From Nostoc sp. FACHB-110 (GTDB lineage: Bacteria > Cyanobacteriota > Cyanobacteriia > Cyanobacteriales > Nostocaceae), in contig NZ_JACJRU010000002.1 in assembly GCF_014697425.1 (NCBI RefSeq), positions 62,001-126,000 of the forward strand: a DNA stretch of 64,000 bases, written 5' to 3'. The translations under genes and the position numbers were made by a program. The notes under the pieces are model-generated. The model saw only the letters and a program-made list of their open reading frames with translations. It was not told the DNA's origin and made no database searches. Shown piece by piece: positions 53,934-63,691 of this stretch (position 1 is its first letter; every line of letters starts with the position of its first letter).

Positions 53934-56084
53934 CTACAAATTTTTGACGATCGCTCCAAAGTCAGCTAACACACGCGCGTGATTTCGCAATAATCCGAGC
54001 AAATTCAAGCGATTGCGCTTAATGTCAGTATTTGTATCCATAACTAACACGCTTTCCGGGCCATCAAAGAAATTACTGACAGTAGGGGCGATTTTTTCTA
54101 ACGCTGCAACTAACAGCTGATAGTTTCTTGATTGCTGGGCGGTTTGGGTTTGGGGTACTAATTCCACAATGGCATCGTAAAATGCTTTTTCAGATGATTT
54201 TTGGAATAGTTCAGCATTAATTAAACCTGCTGGTTCTAGCTGTTTGGTATTTAAATCACCTTGGGCGGCGAGGCGGGTAGAACGGTTGACAGTTTCGTAG
54301 ATTTTATCGAGGGTAGCATCATTGCGGATTTGTTGCAGATATAAGGCGCGATCGCGGACATCTAATAAATCCTGCAATGCTCTTTCTGTATATTCTGGGT
54401 CATTTTCTCCCAATACAGCATTAACCAAATCATAATCAATTTGTTTTTCTTCTTGTAGTAATGTCCTAATTCTTTGCAGGAAAAATTCTTGTAAGCTTGT
54501 GACTAATGCCCCTGATTCTTTGTTATATTCCTGGGCAAAATTAGCGGCTGTTTGCTGCAATAAATTATCTAAATTAATTCCTAAATTTGCCACCCAAGCA
54601 ATATTGACAATCGCATTCGCCGCCCGACGTAAAGCAAAGGGGTCAGAGGAGCCAGAAGGAATCATCCCCAAGCCAAAAATACTAACTAAAGTATCTAATC
54701 TATCAGCTATGCCGACAATTTGACCTGTTAAAGTTTCCGGTAAGATATCATCGGCTCCCCGTGGTAAATAATGTTCAAAAATTGCTGTTGCAACTGCGGC
54801 ATTTTCGCCACTTGCCAAAGCATATTTTTGCCCCATAATGCCTTGCAACTCAGGGAATTCATAAACCATTTGGCTGACTAAATCAGCTTTACACAATAAA
54901 GCAGCACGTTGAATATTTTGGCGGTCGGTTTCGTCTAATTGTAATTGTGTAGCAATTTGCTCGGCAATATTAATGATGCGATTTACTTTGGCACGTAGCG
55001 AACCTAAATCTTCTTGGAAAGTTACCTTTTCTAGCTGGGGTAAAAAGCTTTCTAAAGGTTTAGCAATATCGGCGTTATAGAAAAACTGTCCATCGGCTAA
55101 TCGGGCGCGGATGACTCTTTCATTACCTTTAGCGATAATATCTGCTTTTGTCGGGTCGCCATTAGAAACGGTGATAAAATGTGGCAGTAATTCTTGATGA
55201 TTTTCTCCTTTAAAAACAGGAAAATATCTTTGGTGGCTCACCATCACAGTTGTAATAACTTCTGTGGGTAAATTTAAAAATTCTGAGTCAAATTTACCAA
55301 CAACAGGAGAAGGCCATTCTACTAAGTTAGTTACTTCTGCTAATAAGTCGGGATAAATTTCTGTAGAACCATTGACAGAATTAACGGCTGAGTGAACTTC
55401 TTTTTCAATTGTAGTTGTCCGTTCATGATCATCAACTACTACATAAGCAGAACGTAGAGTTTCAACGTAATGGGTTGCTTGGTTAATAGTTATAGTTTCG
55501 GGATGTAAAACACGATGACCATGCGAAATGCGATCGCTGGTAATTCTATCAGAACCATTCACCAATTCTATCGGCAAAATCGCCTCATCCAACAACGCCA
55601 CCAGCCAACGCACCGGACGCGAAAATCTCACATCGCCGTCACCCCAACGCATCAACCGCTTACCTTCTAAATTGAAAATCCATTGGGGAACCAGTTCGGT
55701 CAAAATATCGGCTACCGGACGACCAGGTGTTTTTTTGTTCACAAACACAAAATCGCCTTTATCTGTGGGGCGAATTTGTAGCGCGCTCAGTTCCACACCT
55801 TGCTTTTTCGCAAAGCCAGCAGCAGCTGGGGTTGGTTGACCATCTTTAAAAGCAGCTTGGGCGGGTGGCCCTTTAATTTCTTCTTCTCGGTCTGGTTGTT
55901 GTTGTGGTAGACCTTTGATAAGTACCGCCAAGCGTCGGGGAGTACCGTAAACTTCTACAGCGTCACTGTTGAGACTATTGGCTGCCAAAGTTTGGGGAAT
56001 GCGCGATCGCCATTGTACGATGGCATCACTGAGAAAATTCGCAGGTAGTTCTTCTGTACCAACTTCCAATAAAAAATCAGGCAT
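53934..56084 (-). CDS. glyS: Glycyl-tRNA synthetase beta subunit
   Basis: GlyS is the beta subunit of the bacterial alpha2beta2 glycyl-tRNA synthetase; the alpha subunit gene is not here. The 716-residue protein has the [18 protein letters not shown] opening, [27 protein letters not shown] and the [12 protein letters not shown] motif. The anticodon-binding region follows in the C-terminal part. Its 5' flank carries an unusual palindrome at 56129-56155, within what would be the leader if the promoter lies beyond it. Confidence 0.96.
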   Translation of the reverse strand: MPDFLLEVGTEELPANFLSDAIVQWRSRIPQTLAANSLNSDAVEVYGTPRRLAVLIKGLPQQQPDREEEIKGPPAQAAFKDGQPTPAAAGFAKKQGVELSALQIRPTDKGDFVFVNKKTPGRPVADILTELVPQWIFNLEGKRLMRWGDGDVRFSRPVRWLVALLDEAILPIELVNGSDRITSDRISHGHRVLHPETITINQATHYVETLRSAYVVVDDHERTTTIEKEVHSAVNSVNGSTEIYPDLLAEVTNLVEWPSPVVGKFDSEFLNLPTEVITTVMVSHQRYFPVFKGENHQELLPHFITVSNGDPTKADIIAKGNERVIRARLADGQFFYNADIAKPLESFLPQLEKVTFQEDLGSLRAKVNRIINIAEQIATQLQLDETDRQNIQRAALLCKADLVSQMVYEFPELQGIMGQKYALASGENAAVATAIFEHYLPRGADDILPETLTGQIVGIADRLDTLVSIFGLGMIPSGSSDPFALRRAANAIVNIAWVANLGINLDNLLQQTAANFAQEYNKESGALVTSLQEFFLQRIRTLLQEEKQIDYDLVNAVLGENDPEYTERALQDLLDVRDRALYLQQIRNDATLDKIYETVNRSTRLAAQGDLNTKQLEPAGLINAELFQKSSEKAFYDAIVELVPQTQTAQQSRNYQLLVAALEKIAPTVSNFFDGPESVLVMDTNTDIKRNRLNLLGLLRNHARVLADFGAIVKNL

Positions 56085-56128
56085 AAGACGCTGTTTAGCT
56101 TCACTCTAGTTAATGCTTTCCAATTTTA

Positions 56129-56155
56129 AAACCCCACCGTAACTTAGTGGGGTTT
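56129..56155. promoter_or_regulatory. Terminator-like palindrome between divergent glyS and methyltransferase genes
   Basis: AAACCCCAC (56129-56137) pairs with GTGGGGTTT (56147-56155) across a 9-nt loop. On the minus strand it is followed by TAAAATTGG, a weak T-run. It lies upstream of both genes, so it cannot be an ordinary end-of-gene terminator for either of them. An attenuator in the glyS leader or a shared operator are the alternatives. Confidence 0.55.
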
Positions 56156-56289
56156 AGCATTAGGGATTAGTTAATGATTAATGACTGACAGGCCATTTTT
56201 GTGCGTAAGTCATCACACAGAAATGATTGCCTAAGCCAGATAAAACCTACAATAGGTATAGGCAATTATCGCTTCATTCCCGTACAGTG

Positions 56290-57240
56290 ATGAAAAATAA
56301 AATTAAACCTGATTGGGCTGGTGAAAGCTTACTCTCCAAGTTCGTAAATTTGCTCATCCAGACTAAACCCATCTACAATGTGATGAAATACCAAGCCAGA
56401 CAAGTATTAATCACAACAGCCGAAAAAAACGGGATTCCCTGGCGCAAAAACTCTGAAGCCCTCAAAGGGTTGATGACAAAACAACTGCTGAGTTCTGTTA
56501 CCAACCCTGAAGTTGTGTATCCCGAATATTACAAAGTGCCATTTCATGCCTACGCTGATGGTAATCTTTGCTGGGAAGCGGCTTTTGAAGCGGAGTCAGC
56601 TACCTATGCAATGGCTTTGCGTGTTTGGCCTCAAGAAAACCTAGCTTGGGAAGCGGCCCATGCTAGACTACGCGGCACTTTTCATGATGTTTTGGCAGCT
56701 TACGGCCCTTTGCAGGTGAGAGAAATTCTAGATATCGGCTGTTCTATTGGTTTGTCTACCTTGGCGTTGCACCGTTACTATCAACAAAAGCAAGAACAGC
56801 CAATTCGCACTGTTGGTTTAGATTTATCACCTTATATGCTGTCGGTGGCGAAAGCAAGAGATGTCAATAACGAAATTTCTCAGTGGGTTCATGCTAGGGC
56901 GGAAAATACAGGCTTACCAGACAATTCCTTTGATTTAGTCACACTTCAGTTTGTCTGTCACGAACTACCAAGCCACGCCAGCAAAGAAATTTTTACCGAA
57001 GCTAGACGTTTATTGCGGCCAGGTGGCTATATTGCTTTAGTAGATAATAACCCGCGATCGCCTGTAATTCAAAACCTCCCGCCTGCACTCTTCACTTTAA
57101 TGAAAAGCACAGAACCTTGGAGTGATGATTATTACGGGTTTGATATTCAAGCAACCTTAGAGGAAGTAGGCTTTTCACCCACAATTGAAGTTGCTAGTGA
57201 CCCCCGCCACCGCACTATTGTTGGGAAAAAGCCGTTGTAA
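56290..57240 (+). CDS. Class I SAM-dependent methyltransferase
   Basis: The 316-residue protein has an N-terminal helical part (about 1-130, containing AYADGNLCWEAAFEAESATY) and a Rossmann methyltransferase fold. That fold has motif I ILDIGCSIGLSTLAL (about 151-165), the acidic end of strand 2 VGLDLSPYML, and NSFDLVTLQFVCHEL. ARRLLRPGGYIALVDNNP is the typical post-motif III stretch. The substrate is not evident; a small metabolite is more likely than nucleic acid. ATG 56290 (MKNKIKPDWAGES) is preferred over an upstream TTG at 56227. Confidence 0.9.
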   Translation: MKNKIKPDWAGESLLSKFVNLLIQTKPIYNVMKYQARQVLITTAEKNGIPWRKNSEALKGLMTKQLLSSVTNPEVVYPEYYKVPFHAYADGNLCWEAAFEAESATYAMALRVWPQENLAWEAAHARLRGTFHDVLAAYGPLQVREILDIGCSIGLSTLALHRYYQQKQEQPIRTVGLDLSPYMLSVAKARDVNNEISQWVHARAENTGLPDNSFDLVTLQFVCHELPSHASKEIFTEARRLLRPGGYIALVDNNPRSPVIQNLPPALFTLMKSTEPWSDDYYGFDIQATLEEVGFSPTIEVASDPRHRTIVGKKPL

Positions 57241-57356
57241 TTGGGGAGTAGGGCTTACTCTGTAGAGACTGGGTGTAGGGGTGTAAGGGTGTAAGATGTT
57301 AAAGTTTTTTTGATACATTCACCCCCCATTCCCTATTCCCTATTCTCTTCCATACA

Positions 57357-58100
57357 TCAATGACCTTTCCCTGCACCCAAATACAGTTCACCTACTTTCG
57401 GGTCATTGAGCAATTCTTGTCCAGGGCCAGACATTGCATCACGTCCAGACTCTAGGACATAACCACGATGAGCCATTTCTAAAGCTTTACGGGCATTTTG
57501 CTCTACAAGTACAATTGCTGTACCCCCGTGGTTAATTTGTTTAATTTGTTCAAATACCTGTGTCACCAGAATGGGGGACAAAGCCGCAGAAGGTTCATCT
57601 AAGAGTAATAAACTTGGTTCCAACATCAAAGCTTTACCCATCGCCAGCATTTGACGTTCTCCACCTGAGAGTGTACCAGCCCGTTGACGACGGCGATCGC
57701 TTAATTTGGGAAACATCGCAAATATTTGATCTTTGATGGGTTTTAAGGGAGCGTTACTTACAAAAGCTCCCATTTCTAAATTTTCTTCCACACTCAAAGA
57801 AGGAAATACATTGGCAATTTGGGGAACGTAGCACATTCCCTTTTTCACAATTTGATTTGATTTGAGTCCAGCAATATTCTCGCCTTTGAAGGTAATTGTG
57901 CCTGTATGTGGTGTTAAAAGTCCAAAAATGGTCTTTGCCAAAGTAGATTTACCTGCACCGTTGGGGCCAATAACCGTGACTAATTCTCCAACTGCTACCT
58001 GAAAATTTACACCTTGCAAGATGTCTACATCTTTGATGTAACCAGCATGGACATTTTTAACTTCTAGCAATGGGGCAGAATTATCAACTGAACCTGACAT
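57357..58100 (-). CDS. livF: Branched-chain/neutral amino-acid ABC transporter ATPase (LivF/NatE type)
   Basis: The 247-residue ATPase has Walker A GPNGAGKST, signature LSGGERQMLAMG, Walker B LLLLDEPSAALS and the H loop VLVEQNARKAL. LivF-specific stretches such as KGMCYVPQIANVFPSLSVEENL and the final DPKVGELYLG are present. It would work with LivG-, LivH-, LivM- and LivJ-like subunits; in Anabaena the equivalents are called Nat. None of these partners is adjacent, so it relies on genes elsewhere. Confidence 0.92.
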   Translation of the reverse strand: MSGSVDNSAPLLEVKNVHAGYIKDVDILQGVNFQVAVGELVTVIGPNGAGKSTLAKTIFGLLTPHTGTITFKGENIAGLKSNQIVKKGMCYVPQIANVFPSLSVEENLEMGAFVSNAPLKPIKDQIFAMFPKLSDRRRQRAGTLSGGERQMLAMGKALMLEPSLLLLDEPSAALSPILVTQVFEQIKQINHGGTAIVLVEQNARKALEMAHRGYVLESGRDAMSGPGQELLNDPKVGELYLGAGKGH

Positions 58101-58596
58101 ATAATCCTTGAATTAATAAATGTAAAATATAGCAGCATCCTCAATCTCTTTTCATCTGTGAGTTTGCGATCGCATCAATTCTCTTTCACATAACTTCTAG
58201 AAAGAAAAAACATAGGTAAAATACCTATGTTTACCTACTAATACCAGAGATATAAATAAGTCGGTGTAAATAATTATTGTTGGAATAAGGCAGGGGGCAG
58301 GGAGCAGGGAGCAGGGAGCAGGGGGAGAAAACGTTTGAGTCTTATTTACTTTTATTCACATAGTTTGGTTTTATTGCATCGACTTACTCATAGCAATCTG
58401 CTTTGATTTTTGAAATAATTTGCGTTGAAAGGGAACAGGGAAAAGAGAATAATTGGGTCTTGGGGTTTCCCCAAGTGGAACGACTGCGGAGAAACAGCCC
58501 CAAGTTTTTCTATTGCCAACCTCTAATTAACTAAGTTCACAAGGAACAATCAAAATCTATCTTCTCTAGTCCCTAGACCCTATTGTTAAGGCAGGT
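58101..58596. other. Gene-free region between the PEP-CTERM gene and livF, 496 bp
   Basis: Contents are the minus-strand terminator at 58203-58232, a GGGAGCA-type tandem stretch (58292-58324, several copies of GGGAGCA) and a CTTGGGG-TTT-CCCCAAG palindrome (58459-58475). No ORF is supported. The livF promoter should be near the left end. Confidence 0.6.
58203..58232 (-). terminator. Terminator-like hairpin downstream of the PEP-CTERM gene
   Basis: On the minus strand AAACATAGGTA pairs with TACCTATGTTT (11 bp, plus-strand 58208-58218 and 58222-58232) across a 3-nt loop. The stem is followed by a T-run (plus-strand A-run at 58203-58209). It lies 365 bp beyond the gene, so a long 3' region, or a terminator for an unseen transcript, is implied. 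Confidence 0.5.
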
Positions 58597-59328
58597 CTAT
58601 TCAACTTGAGTTTTTTTACTGCGGTTCACCGCCAAAAATATTCCCGCTAAAGACAAAGCAAATATACTACTTGGCTCAGGAATTCGACTTGTTTGTGGGG
58701 TTCCAATTACTTGTCCAATTCCTACCTCACCGTTGTTACCGACTTCACCGATATAAAGGTAAAGGGGAGTAGTAATAGAAATTGGATTTTTGAGTTTAAA
58801 TTCAATTTGACCACCATCTCCCAAGCTGACAAATCCAAAAATCCTACTTGGGTCAGTAGTAGAATTAGCATCAAAATTCCCTAGAGTAGCAACAGTATTG
58901 TTAAGCACACCGCCTGTAGTACCAAACAATTCAGCGTTGACAGGTGGCCGCTGAGTTCCTAAAGTCAAAGTAGTGCCAATTGAACTAAAATCAAACGCAT
59001 CTAAAGCAGCAATGCTATTCACAGCAGATGCATTGTTAGTCAATACAGAACTAAGTTTAATTGCGTCTAAATCAAAGCCGCTGACCTGACCAGTAGAACC
59101 ACCATTACCTTGACTATTGTCTTTAATCACAATCGACGTAATATTGTCTAAGGTCGGAATTGCTGCCCGGAAAATAGCTGTTTCGGTCGGAGATCCACCA
59201 GTTAAACCTGATAGCGTGGTAAAGTCCAGAGTTAATGTTGCGGCTGTGGCACTTTGAACAGATATCAAGCCGATGGTTAACGTAGCCAGACTCGGTAAAA
59301 TACTGAGATTTTTCATAAAATTCTGCAT
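58597..59328 (-). CDS. PEP-CTERM sorted exported protein
   Basis: The 243-residue protein has a Sec signal peptide (to about residue 29, ending in SATAA), a Thr/Gly/Asn-rich beta-type body and a C-terminal sorting signal RIPEPSSIFALSLAGIF, then the basic tail NRSKK. PEP-CTERM proteins are processed by exosortase and are exported or surface-attached, often linked to extracellular polysaccharide. The body matches no enzyme I recognise. MQNF and the next Met are both possible starts. Confidence 0.9.
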   Translation of the reverse strand: MQNFMKNLSILPSLATLTIGLISVQSATAATLTLDFTTLSGLTGGSPTETAIFRAAIPTLDNITSIVIKDNSQGNGGSTGQVSGFDLDAIKLSSVLTNNASAVNSIAALDAFDFSSIGTTLTLGTQRPPVNAELFGTTGGVLNNTVATLGNFDANSTTDPSRIFGFVSLGDGGQIEFKLKNPISITTPLYLYIGEVGNNGEVGIGQVIGTPQTSRIPEPSSIFALSLAGIFLAVNRSKKTQVE

Positions 59329-59730
59329 TTTATTCTACATTAAAAGTTTTTTGCCTGCGTATTTACTGATGTGCTACCTGCGGTATTTAACTAGATGGCT
59401 TCTCAATTTTTGCAAAAAATACACTAATACTTTGTAAATTTTTTATACAATAGTCGAAGAATTCAGATTTAGTATGGCTTTTCTAAGCTTATATCTTGCC
59501 CGAAGGCGACTGGAAGTCACGGCTACACAGGCAACATCTACCTAAGGCGAGCAGAGGAAGCAGAGGGGCAGAGGAAGGGATTTGTATCAGTAATTTTGGG
59601 AAATGGTATTACGCACAAGGTTTGTCTGTTGAGAAAGGGTGTAAGGGTTTACACCCATACACCCCTACACCCTATACCCCTATACTCTCCCTCAAACCCT
59701 TGATTTTTCCTAACACTGCGTAAGTTTGAT
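59329..59730. other. Gene-free region, 402 bp
   Basis: The left part is AT-rich and should contain the PEP-CTERM gene promoter. The right part holds ACACCC/CCCCTA-type low-complexity repeats (59650-59690) and GCAGAGG repeats (59546-59576). A rightward frame at 59496-59723 is made of these repeats and is not a gene. Confidence 0.5.
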
Positions 59731-60924
59731 CTAGGCTTTGAGGGTAAAAATCCTTTCTATGATCTCTTCGACGACTTTATCGGGGGTGGATGCACCGGAA
59801 GTTACGCCGACGACGATTTTACCTGGGGGTAGCCAATTTTGCGCGATCGCTAACTCCCCATTTAACTGACGATGTTCAATGGCACTGTCAGATTTAATTC
59901 GTTCTACACAATCTATATGATAAGAAGGAATACCTTTTTCAAAGGCAATTTGTTGTAATTGGGTCGTATTCGATGAGTTAAACCCACCAATTACCACCAT
60001 TAAATCTAAATCATGTTGTACTAATTCCAACATGGCATCTTGGCGTTCTTGAGTAGCATCACAGATGGTGTTGAAGCTTTGAAAATGCTGATTTAACTGG
60101 TCGGGGCCATACTTCTGCATCATCGTGCGTTCAAATAGCTTCCCAATTTGTTCGGTTTCGCCTTTGAGCATGGTGGTTTGGTTAGCAATACCTAAGCGTT
60201 CTAAATCTGTATCGGGGTCAAATCCAGCCGAACAAGCTTTGGCAAATTTTTGTAAAAATTCCTCTCGATTACCACCATGAAGAATGTAGTCGGCAACGTA
60301 TTGTGCTTCTTTTAAATTCAAGACAATTAAATATTTACCTGCAAAGGAACTGGTAGCGACGGTTTCTTCATGTTTATATTTGCCGTGAATAATGGAGGTG
60401 TAATCGATTTTTTTGTGCTTTTCTACGGTATTCCAAACTTTAGAGACCCAAGGACAAGTTGTATCAACGATTTTGCAGCCTTTATCGTGTAATATCTGCA
60501 TTTCTTGGACGCTGGCTCCAAAAGCTGGGAGGATGACTACATCATTGGTTTCAACCACAGAAAAGTCTTTTTTGCCTGTTTCTACAGGAATGAATTTAAC
60601 TTCCATTTCCTGCATTCGCTGATTTACCGAAGGATTATGGATAATTTCGTTAGTAATCCAAATCTGTTCTGTGGGGAAGTGCTGGCGAGTTTCATAAGCC
60701 ATAGCCACAGCACGTTCTACACCCCAGCAAAAACCAAAGGCTTGGGCTAGCCGGATGGTAACATCACCACGTTCGAGGACGTAATTGCGATCGCGGATTT
60801 CTTGAATCAAACTGCTTTGATACTCAGATTGTAATTGGGTTGTGACTTCTGCTTGATGACCAAACCCTTTGCGATTGTAATTTTCGGAATGCTGGAGTGT
60901 ACGTTTGAAAGCTTTTGTATCCAT
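59731..60924 (-). CDS. ispH: 4-hydroxy-3-methylbut-2-enyl diphosphate reductase
   Basis: IspH performs the last step of the MEP isoprenoid pathway, making IPP and DMAPP with a [4Fe-4S] cluster. The cluster cysteines are in [23 protein letters not shown] and [13 protein letters not shown]. The catalytic region [12 protein letters not shown] and VTSGASTPD are intact. The 397-residue form has the N-terminal extension (about 60 residues) typical of cyanobacteria and plants. It is single by spacing, with an STRR upstream. Confidence 0.97.
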   Translation of the reverse strand: MDTKAFKRTLQHSENYNRKGFGHQAEVTTQLQSEYQSSLIQEIRDRNYVLERGDVTIRLAQAFGFCWGVERAVAMAYETRQHFPTEQIWITNEIIHNPSVNQRMQEMEVKFIPVETGKKDFSVVETNDVVILPAFGASVQEMQILHDKGCKIVDTTCPWVSKVWNTVEKHKKIDYTSIIHGKYKHEETVATSSFAGKYLIVLNLKEAQYVADYILHGGNREEFLQKFAKACSAGFDPDTDLERLGIANQTTMLKGETEQIGKLFERTMMQKYGPDQLNQHFQSFNTICDATQERQDAMLELVQHDLDLMVVIGGFNSSNTTQLQQIAFEKGIPSYHIDCVERIKSDSAIEHRQLNGELAIAQNWLPPGKIVVGVTSGASTPDKVVEEIIERIFTLKA

Positions 60925-60978
60925 GTTTAATTCTTAGTGTCTCCTGTTTCTGATTTTCGCGCGTGGAGACACAATTTA

Positions 60979-61006
60979 GAAGTATGAAGTGTGAAGTGTG
61001 AAGTAT
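60979..61006. repeat. Heptamer STRR (GAAGTAT/GAAGTGT)4
   Basis: GAAGTAT, GAAGTGT, GAAGTGT and GAAGTAT follow one another at 60979-61006 in the gap between the SGNH-hydrolase gene and ispH. Confidence 0.85.
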
Positions 61007-61043
61007 GAAATTTCAACTTCCTGCTCCCTGCCCCTCTGCCCTC

Positions 61044-61862
61044 CTATTGCTTATTGCCTGACTGTGTATAAATCTGCAATGCAGTGCGCCACACTAGATA
61101 GCCGGCGGGGCTGAGGTGCAAACCATCGCTGGAAAGTTCGGGGCGAAGATTACCTTGTTGATTGGCAAATAAGGAATATAAATCTAAATATTTTGCGCCG
61201 CGTCTCGCTGCTATGGCTTGTAATTGTTGATTTAATTGGCGAATGCGGCTATTGGGAATCGCTAGAAGTTTATCTCGCCCTTCCCAACTGGCTTCGGCTG
61301 CACCATGTGGCAAAATCGACTGCACAACAATTTGCGCGCTGGGATGAGTTTTACGGAGGTAGCGGATAATTTGCCGTTGATTATCTAAAATGACTTCATC
61401 GCTTTCTTGGCGAATTAAGTCATTAATACCAATCATGACAAAAATCACTTCTGGTTTAGTGCTATCAAATATATCTAGTCTTTTTAATAGTCCAGTGCTG
61501 GTTTCGCCGGAAATTCCTTGATTGAGCCAATGTCTATCTTCGGGTAATAGCTCAACCGGAAACCACAAACTAATCGAGTCTCCGACCAAAATGCTTAAAT
61601 GTTCGGGATTTTGCTCAGTGGTAGCTTTAGCTTCTTGTTTAAGAATATCTAACCACTGCTGGTAATTAAGTTGATGACGGCGGCCTAACTCGGTTGTACC
61701 AGCTTGAGATGCACTGACTGTCTGTTGCGATGGCAAACTACTAAAAACGGCGGTCAATCTCTGCCGTTGCAAAATCAGCAGGATGACCGCCAACATGAGT
61801 ATGCCGTTGGTTGCCAACGAGAAAAATGCCCAAAGGGGGAAGGTTTTTACAGAAGTGGTCAC
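61044..61862 (-). CDS. SGNH/GDSL-type hydrolase, membrane-anchored
   Basis: An N-terminal hydrophobic helix (about 9-32) anchors or exports the protein. The SGNH fold follows from about residue 88. The nucleophile block is LVGDSISLW (S96), then the oxyanion Gly in NQGISGETSTGL and the Asn in VMIGINDLI. The DxxH pair is SSDGLHLSPAGY near the end. Such enzymes deacylate lipids, polysaccharides or peptidoglycan. The substrate is unknown. It is upstream of ispH on the same strand with a gap of about 120 bp. Confidence 0.9.
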   Translation of the reverse strand: MTTSVKTFPLWAFFSLATNGILMLAVILLILQRQRLTAVFSSLPSQQTVSASQAGTTELGRRHQLNYQQWLDILKQEAKATTEQNPEHLSILVGDSISLWFPVELLPEDRHWLNQGISGETSTGLLKRLDIFDSTKPEVIFVMIGINDLIRQESDEVILDNQRQIIRYLRKTHPSAQIVVQSILPHGAAEASWEGRDKLLAIPNSRIRQLNQQLQAIAARRGAKYLDLYSLFANQQGNLRPELSSDGLHLSPAGYLVWRTALQIYTQSGNKQ

Positions 61863-61963
61863 GACTAGCGAATGTTGCTAATAATTTGACTCAAATTTTA
61901 TACGCTAGTTTGCAAAAGTCCCACTATCTGGAATAAATGTTTTACACCTATTGGTTGGCAAAT

Positions 61964-63379
61964 TTATGTAATAGGTCTATCGCCACCAAATTCGGAGTTG
62001 TAACCTTCTTCACCGTGTTCGTTGATATCCAAACCTTGGATTTCGGCTTCTTCTTTGACGCGCAGACCCACAGTCGCATCGATTACTTTCAGAATAATAA
62101 AAGTACCAATTGCGGCGATCGCATAGGCAACTACAATTGCTGCTAATTCTACTCCGAGTTCGCCAAAGTTCCCACGTAATACCCCATCTTTACCGCCGCC
62201 ATTAACCTGGGTGGTAGCAAAGATAGCAGTTAAAATCGCACCCACTGTACCACCAACACCATGCACCGGATAGGTATCTAAGGCATCATCAATTTGGAGT
62301 TTGTGTTTAAAACTCACTGCGTAGAAGCAGACAAAAGAGGTAATAAAACCAATTAAAATCGCCGCTAAAGGAGTGACAAATCCAGCTGCGGGTGTGATAC
62401 CTACTAATCCTGCAACTGCGCCTGTAGCTGCACCTACAGCTGTGGGTTTACCGCGTAATGCTGCTTCTAAAATTAGCCACATCAAAGCCGCCGCCGCCGC
62501 CGCCGTATTGGTAGCGACAAAGGCAGTGGTGGCTATGTTTGTAGGGATATCACCAGAAGTGCCACTAGCAGCAGATAAAGCACTACCCGCATTAAAGCCA
62601 AACCAACCAAACCACAGCAAGCCAGCACCTAATAAGATAAAAGGTACGTTATGGGGCGGGCTGAGGCGGTCAGGGTGAGTTTTGCGTGGCCCAAGAACAA
62701 TTGCCGCTACTAACGCCGAAACCCCAGAACTAATGTGAACGACTGTACCACCTGCAAAGTCTAACGCGCCTAAACCGCCATATAAGCCAAGAAATCCACC
62801 TTTAGCCCAGACCATGTGTGCTAAAGGGCTGTAAATAAAGGTTGACCACAGCAACACAAACAAACTGTAAGCGCGAAAACTCATCCGTTCGGCGATCGCA
62901 CCAGAAATCAACGCAGGGGTGATAATGGCAAACATGGCTTGATAAATCATGTATGCCTGATGAGGAATTGTCCCAGCATAAGAAACGACCTCTTTCGGCT
63001 CAGAACCTTGGAGATAATTAGTTGTTTCTAGCCCTACACCATTTAACCCGAGCCACTGCAAACCACCGATAATTGAGTTTCCTGGCGCAAAAGCTAGGCT
63101 GTATCCCCACAAAACCCAAGTTACGCCAACAATTGCCATCAACACAAAGCTCATCATCAAAGTGTTGAGGATATTGCGCGATCGTACAAATCCACCGTAA
63201 AAGAATGCTAGTCCTGGTGTCATCAACAAAACTAATGCTGCTGACACCAGCATAAATGCTGTATCTCCTGTATCAGCAGCGGGTGGTGCTGCTGGGGTTT
63301 GGGCAAGCGCATTGCCCATGAGGGGCCACCCTAAAAGTAATATAGTCAAAGCCGCGATCGTGATGCCTTTCTTCAGCAC
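61964..63379 (-). CDS. amt: Ammonium transporter (Amt family)
   Basis: Amt proteins are trimeric channels for ammonium uptake. The mature part has eleven membrane segments with the hallmarks LVLLMTPGLAFFYGGFVRSR, DFAGGTVVHISSGVSAL and HGVGGTVGAILTAIF. Pore histidines lie in VVHISS and VHGVGG. A signal peptide (GITIAALTILLLGWPLMGNALA) opens the protein. The start is best set at GTG 63379 because AAAGGAAAG lies 6-12 nt before it. The TTG at 63409 would place this ribosome-binding site inside the gene. An NtcA-like box, GTA-N8-TAC, lies upstream. The gene is normally nitrogen-regulated in cyanobacteria. Confidence 0.94.
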   Translation of the reverse strand: MLKKGITIAALTILLLGWPLMGNALAQTPAAPPAADTGDTAFMLVSAALVLLMTPGLAFFYGGFVRSRNILNTLMMSFVLMAIVGVTWVLWGYSLAFAPGNSIIGGLQWLGLNGVGLETTNYLQGSEPKEVVSYAGTIPHQAYMIYQAMFAIITPALISGAIAERMSFRAYSLFVLLWSTFIYSPLAHMVWAKGGFLGLYGGLGALDFAGGTVVHISSGVSALVAAIVLGPRKTHPDRLSPPHNVPFILLGAGLLWFGWFGFNAGSALSAASGTSGDIPTNIATTAFVATNTAAAAAALMWLILEAALRGKPTAVGAATGAVAGLVGITPAAGFVTPLAAILIGFITSFVCFYAVSFKHKLQIDDALDTYPVHGVGGTVGAILTAIFATTQVNGGGKDGVLRGNFGELGVELAAIVVAYAIAAIGTFIILKVIDATVGLRVKEEAEIQGLDINEHGEEGYNSEFGGDRPIT

Positions 63380-63417
63380 TTGTTTCTTTCCTTTTTTCTT
63401 GAAAGTCAAGATTTTTT

Positions 63418-63431
63418 GTATACTAAACTAC
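63418..63431 (-). promoter_or_regulatory. Candidate NtcA site upstream of amt
   Basis: GTATACTAAACTAC at 63418-63431 is an exact GTA-N8-TAC palindrome. Its centre lies 45 bp upstream of the preferred amt start. Typical NtcA-activated promoters place the site near -41 of the transcript start, which would leave almost no leader here. The site is therefore suggestive, and chance occurrence cannot be excluded. Confidence 0.45.
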
Positions 63432-63691
63432 ATTGCATTCTTTTTTGCTACTCATTTTTGTCTCGAAAGATACCCAACTGAATTTTTTTCAAAAGATTAA
63501 CAAAAATATAATCCTTGTGACAGTTGTCAAGACATTAATAAATGTGTATTGATGCAATTTTCGCATTTTTTGTTTGAGGATTCACATTGATTGCGGTATA
63601 AATAAATTTTTGTATTTGAGTTAGTTCACATATCCAAGTCCAAGATTAGTAACAAACCAAATAATGCCAGAAATTACAAGCGGAATTGTAC

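Noticed and set aside
56085..56289. T-box leader before glyS
   Set aside because: No T-box sequence or specifier-loop arrangement is visible; only a simple palindrome is present.
59496..59723. Plus-strand 75-codon frame
   Set aside because: The sequence is made of low-complexity ACACCC and GCAGAGG repeats.
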